Source: Priapulus caudatus | Lineage: Eukaryota > Priapulida > Priapulimorpha > Priapulimorphida > Priapulidae | Direction of reading: 5' to 3' | Length of the DNA stretch: 21,791 nt | Assembly (NCBI RefSeq): GCF_000485595.1 | Contig: NW_014578394.1 | Span: forward strand, 21,881 to 43,671 | Shown: one piece after another, positions 19,174 through 21,791 of the stretch | Position numbering within the stretch: the stretch's first letter is position 1 | Layout of the letters: the number at the start of each line of letters is the position of its first letter | Notes under the pieces: model-generated | Told to the model about the DNA's origin: nothing | The model's database searches: none | The model's input: only the letters and a program-made list of their open reading frames with translations | Position numbers and translations under genes: made by a program

Positions 19174-20000
19174 GTGTGGCCATTTGTGATATTCAAAATG
19201 GCGGGCCACCGACCCCTCACATCACTCTTTTGGGATTGCGAATTCGGTTTCATTGACCCCGATAGTGTCTGGGTTTAACAGACCAAAGGTCATTTCGTCG
19301 TCACGTGCCTGCTGTAGTGACTCTCAGTGCTGATAACTCAGTTAATAATGGGATAAACGTGCCACTCTTACTGATGCCTGGATGGGCTGGCACTTTTTGA
19401 ATTTAAGCGTGTGCAGAGAGTATACACGGCTCCCTCGCGTCCGCCAGTGCCAACCCCATACATGATTTTGATTTGCAATGTGGTTCCTTACCCCGATATG
19501 TTTGTTTAGACACCACAAGACCATGTTAATCTTATTGGAACTTATTTTGTTTAGCTCGAAATATTTATAATCTGATAATGGGATTTTTAATGGGCGGCCA
19601 TTTTCGAAGATTCCCAGATGGGCCGCTCACCGTATCCAATAATGGATTTTTGGACTTTGCATTCTGCCTGGTTTCCTTGGACCCCGATAATTTTGGGTTC
19701 TTTTCTTAGAGCATCAAGATTTTGTCGGTCGTCAGTGCGTTGACACGTGGCTGCATGTGTGCGTGGCCTGTTTGCTATGTTAATATTTTAAGCTGGGAAT
19801 TATTAAATTTTGATATGATTAATGCGCCATTTAAAATTCAAGATTGGGCGGCCTCGACATTTACTGATTTATTTTGGCAGCTGTCATGACCCCATAATTG
19901 CTAACAACCAAAAATCATTCTATGCGAATATACAATATAAAGTGATAATATGAATGGCGTCATTCTGAAATGCCGCATTTCCACTGAAAATCAGCGATGG
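19174..20000. repeat. Four diverged copies of a ~210 bp tandem repeat
   Basis: Each copy starts with an inverted motif of the form GGCGGCCATTT, a short AT spacer with ATTC, then AAGATGGGCGGCC: at 19174-19208, about 19381-19412 (most degraded), 19591-19629 and 19822-19857. Each continues with TTTGG, ATTGC and GGTTTC and a GACCCCGATA box at 19255, 19489, 19680 and 19888. Copies 1 and 3 share a later CACGTG segment (near 19303 and 19744), and a TAATGGGAT segment precedes copies 2 and 3. Spacing is 191-234 bp. The GCCAT/ATGGC core resembles a YY1-type site, which is inference. Confidence 0.65.
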
Positions 20001-20450
20001 CCCCCCCCTCGTCTGCTCAGTGCCGTTGCGTCGGCCGCTGCGGCCCCCCCCTGTGTCTGACGGTGTGCGGAGTACACGTGTTCCTTCGCCGCGTTCGGTT
20101 TTTCTGTTTATGATCGTGCGTGCGTGGCGTCTGCCGATTGGCGACGTTGTTGACTTGTGCTACGTGTTAACATCCTGTGCGTGCGTGCCGGTGCCATGCT
20201 CCATGTGCCGGCACGTAGACGCGCCTTCCGGTGCGTCGCGTAGTGCACCGTACACGTTCGCGTGCCCATGGTGCGTGCGCCTGTGCCACGTACACCGTCC
20301 GCCCGTGCATGCCCCCCCACCCCCCCCCCCCCCCCCCCCCCTCCCCCACCTCGAGCTGACCCCCTCTCCTGTGTTGCTCGCTTCGCCGCCTTTGCAGTGC
20401 TGTTGCATCGCTCTATTACATGACATGACATTCACTAAAACATGAAACAT
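20001..20450. other. C-rich stretch with a run of 22 C
   Basis: High G+C, CpG-rich and strand-biased. There are runs of C at 20312-20318, 20320-20341 (22 C) and 20343-20347. Overlapping frames of 60-141 codons on both strands run through the homopolymer and are not credible. The G-rich complement could form a quadruplex. The length of the run is unlikely to be exact. Confidence 0.7.
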
Positions 20451-20526
20451 CGCCTATGACGTCAGTATTCATCCAGTATGCATTTGAAACAAGCTCTGAT
20501 TTGGCTGTATGAATTGTACTCCAAAT

Positions 20527-20773
20527 CGGCGATTTATCGCCGGCCCCGGACTAACACTATACCCGTGGCGTATTAAATCGGATGGCCGATCTCTCAAACA
20601 TCCGCCCGGGACTAACTATATGCAAAGACGTTGTTGATCTATGCCGACTTAAAATCGGTCGCGCACGACAATTCGGGCCGGAGCTAAATCCGGGGCGGGC
20701 GATTGGACTCGTGGACACACGTACGCGGATTTCACCGGGCGACTTTAGTCGCCCAGATGTTTAATCGGCATAG
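20527..20773. repeat. Cluster of short GC-rich inverted repeats
   Basis: CGGCGATTTATCGCCG at 20527-20542 and GGGCGACTTTAGTCGCCC at 20737-20754 are perfect hairpins with TT loops. CTATGCCGACTTAAA at 20639-20653 pairs, with one base indel, with TTTAATCGGCATAG at 20760-20773, enclosing 135 bp. A direct repeat ggactaac lies at about 20548 and 20609. The layout suggests a small non-autonomous element, but no target duplication is visible. Confidence 0.6.
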
Positions 20774-20775
20774 TG

Positions 20776-21791
20776 TGTGCCGCGCCCCTTTTAGGTAAGC
20801 TAGTACGTGTGCAGCTAGTATTGGGGTAGCGGGTCAGCTTAGTACGCGGTTGTACCCTGTATGTAGGGGTAAGACGCTCAGTACGCTGTACTGTACTTTT
20901 AGTGGGGTGAGCGTTGGTCGCGTAGTTAGCGTGCTACGCTCGTTATCGGTAGGCGGCGCCTGGGTCGGTTGTTGCTGTTACGCTACGGTCTGGTGTACTG
21001 TTTCATTGTACGCTGAGCGGGCTGTAGCTAGTGACGTGACTGTTATGTAGGGCCTAGCTAGTTACGCTGTACCGGTTGTATTAGTCCGGGTCAGCTGAGT
21101 TAGGCGCACGCGCCCGTTCTGCTGTACTGTCAGTTAGTCGGCTAGCTAGTTACGTGTACTGTATTTAGCTCGCGCGCGCTCGCTCGCGTACGCGTGCATG
21201 TACTGTATTTTAGCGGTTCAACCTGCCTAGTCACGCTGTTACTGCTATTTAGTCCCTCCCCAGGTAGCTAGTCACAGTGGTACTGTTTATTAGCGGACGT
21301 TAGCTCAGTACGTTACTTTATCCTACGTGGTTAGCTAGGTACTCGTGTATCTGTATGTAGGGTTACGGCTTATTACGTGTACCCTTGTATGTAGGGTAAG
21401 CTGGAGTACGTTGTACGTGTATTAGCGTAGCTAGTCACGTGTACTTGTATTAGGGTTAGCCTAGTACCCGCTGTACTGTATTAGCCGGTAGCTAGTACGT
21501 CGCTACTGCTATCCTAGCGGTAGTCCACGTACGCCTCCGTTACCCTCGCTATATAGAGGTAGGCTAGTACGATGTACATGTAATTGAGGTAGCTAGTACC
21601 CGTGTTACCTGTATATAGAGTCAGCTAGGTACGCTGTTACCTGGTCATTAGTGGTAAGGCTTAGTTACGTGTTTACTGTTACTTTTAGTCGGGTAGCTCG
21701 GTTACGCCTAGCTCACGTGTACTTGTATTAGGTAGCTCAGTACTGTGTACTGTATCTTAGTGCGAGCTAGTACGTTACTGTATCTATGCGG
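20776..21791. repeat. Noisy ~26 bp tandem repeat to window end
   Basis: The approximate unit is GGTAGCTAGTACG followed by TGTACTGTATTAG. Nearly every copy differs by insertions or deletions of one to a few bases, the same error style as inside the 23 bp satellite, so the true array is probably much more regular. Roughly 35 units are visible, and the array continues past the window end. A 66-codon frame at 20850-21050 is an artefact of the repeat. Confidence 0.8.

Noticed and set aside
20020-20450. Overlapping frames of up to 141 codons on both strands
   Set aside because: They depend on long C homopolymers whose length is uncertain, and give low-complexity Pro or Gly runs.
20776-21791. Telomeric repeat, from occasional TTAGGG strings
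   Set aside because: TTAGGG appears only within variants of the 26 bp unit and never as a tandem run.

Overview
This window looks like non-coding nuclear DNA of a eukaryote, probably an invertebrate animal; I cannot name the species. The basis is long micro- and minisatellites, small inverted-repeat DNA transposons with 7-8 bp target duplications, a decayed tRNA-Arg(CCT)-like sequence with A and B boxes, and the lack of any convincing intact gene in 21.8 kb. No bacterial-style gene, operon, CRISPR array or rRNA is present.

Layout. 1-2400 is AT-rich and dense in small inverted repeats: an interleaved inverted-repeat cluster (1-265), a broken cysteine-rich mini-frame (354-469), a diverged tandem duplication whose second copy carries a 75 bp MITE (1011-1364), three adjacent micro-palindromes with similar ends (1619-1861), and a tRNA-like relic (2072-2143). 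A pentanucleotide array with G-quadruplex-type runs follows (2415-2660), then a CpG-rich stretch. A 522 bp fold-back transposon (3434-3955) is bounded by a perfect 8 bp duplication. A fourth micro-palindrome lies at 4673-4711.

The centre, 5236-12438, is one tandem array of a 23 bp monomer. Its edges are clean. Its interior (about 5456-11794) is full of random one-base indels and ends at a single N (11795), which I read as unpolished long-read sequence rather than biology. The monomer lacks stop codons in all three minus-strand frames, so it produces spurious frames of several hundred codons.

12440-16800 is anonymous sequence with many simple repeats (GT, TA, GA/GC, CAA/CAG, polypyrimidine, CA). 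About 16840-18840 holds a decayed minus-strand coding remnant, best block 17365-17805, of unrecognised family. 19174-20000 has four diverged copies of a roughly 210 bp tandem repeat, each with an inverted GGCGGCCATTT-type motif and a GACCCCGATA box. 20000-20450 is C-rich with a run of 22 C. 20527-20773 contains tight TT-loop hairpins. 20776 to the end is a second, noisy tandem repeat of about 26 bp, probably also unpolished.

Nothing here works together as a pathway. The window is a record of transposition, tandem amplification and assembly difficulty. The best candidates for something undescribed are the micro-palindrome family (1196-1270, 1627-1665, 1678-1715, 1737-1854, 4673-4711), the fold-back element at 3434-3955, and the 210 bp repeat at 19174.
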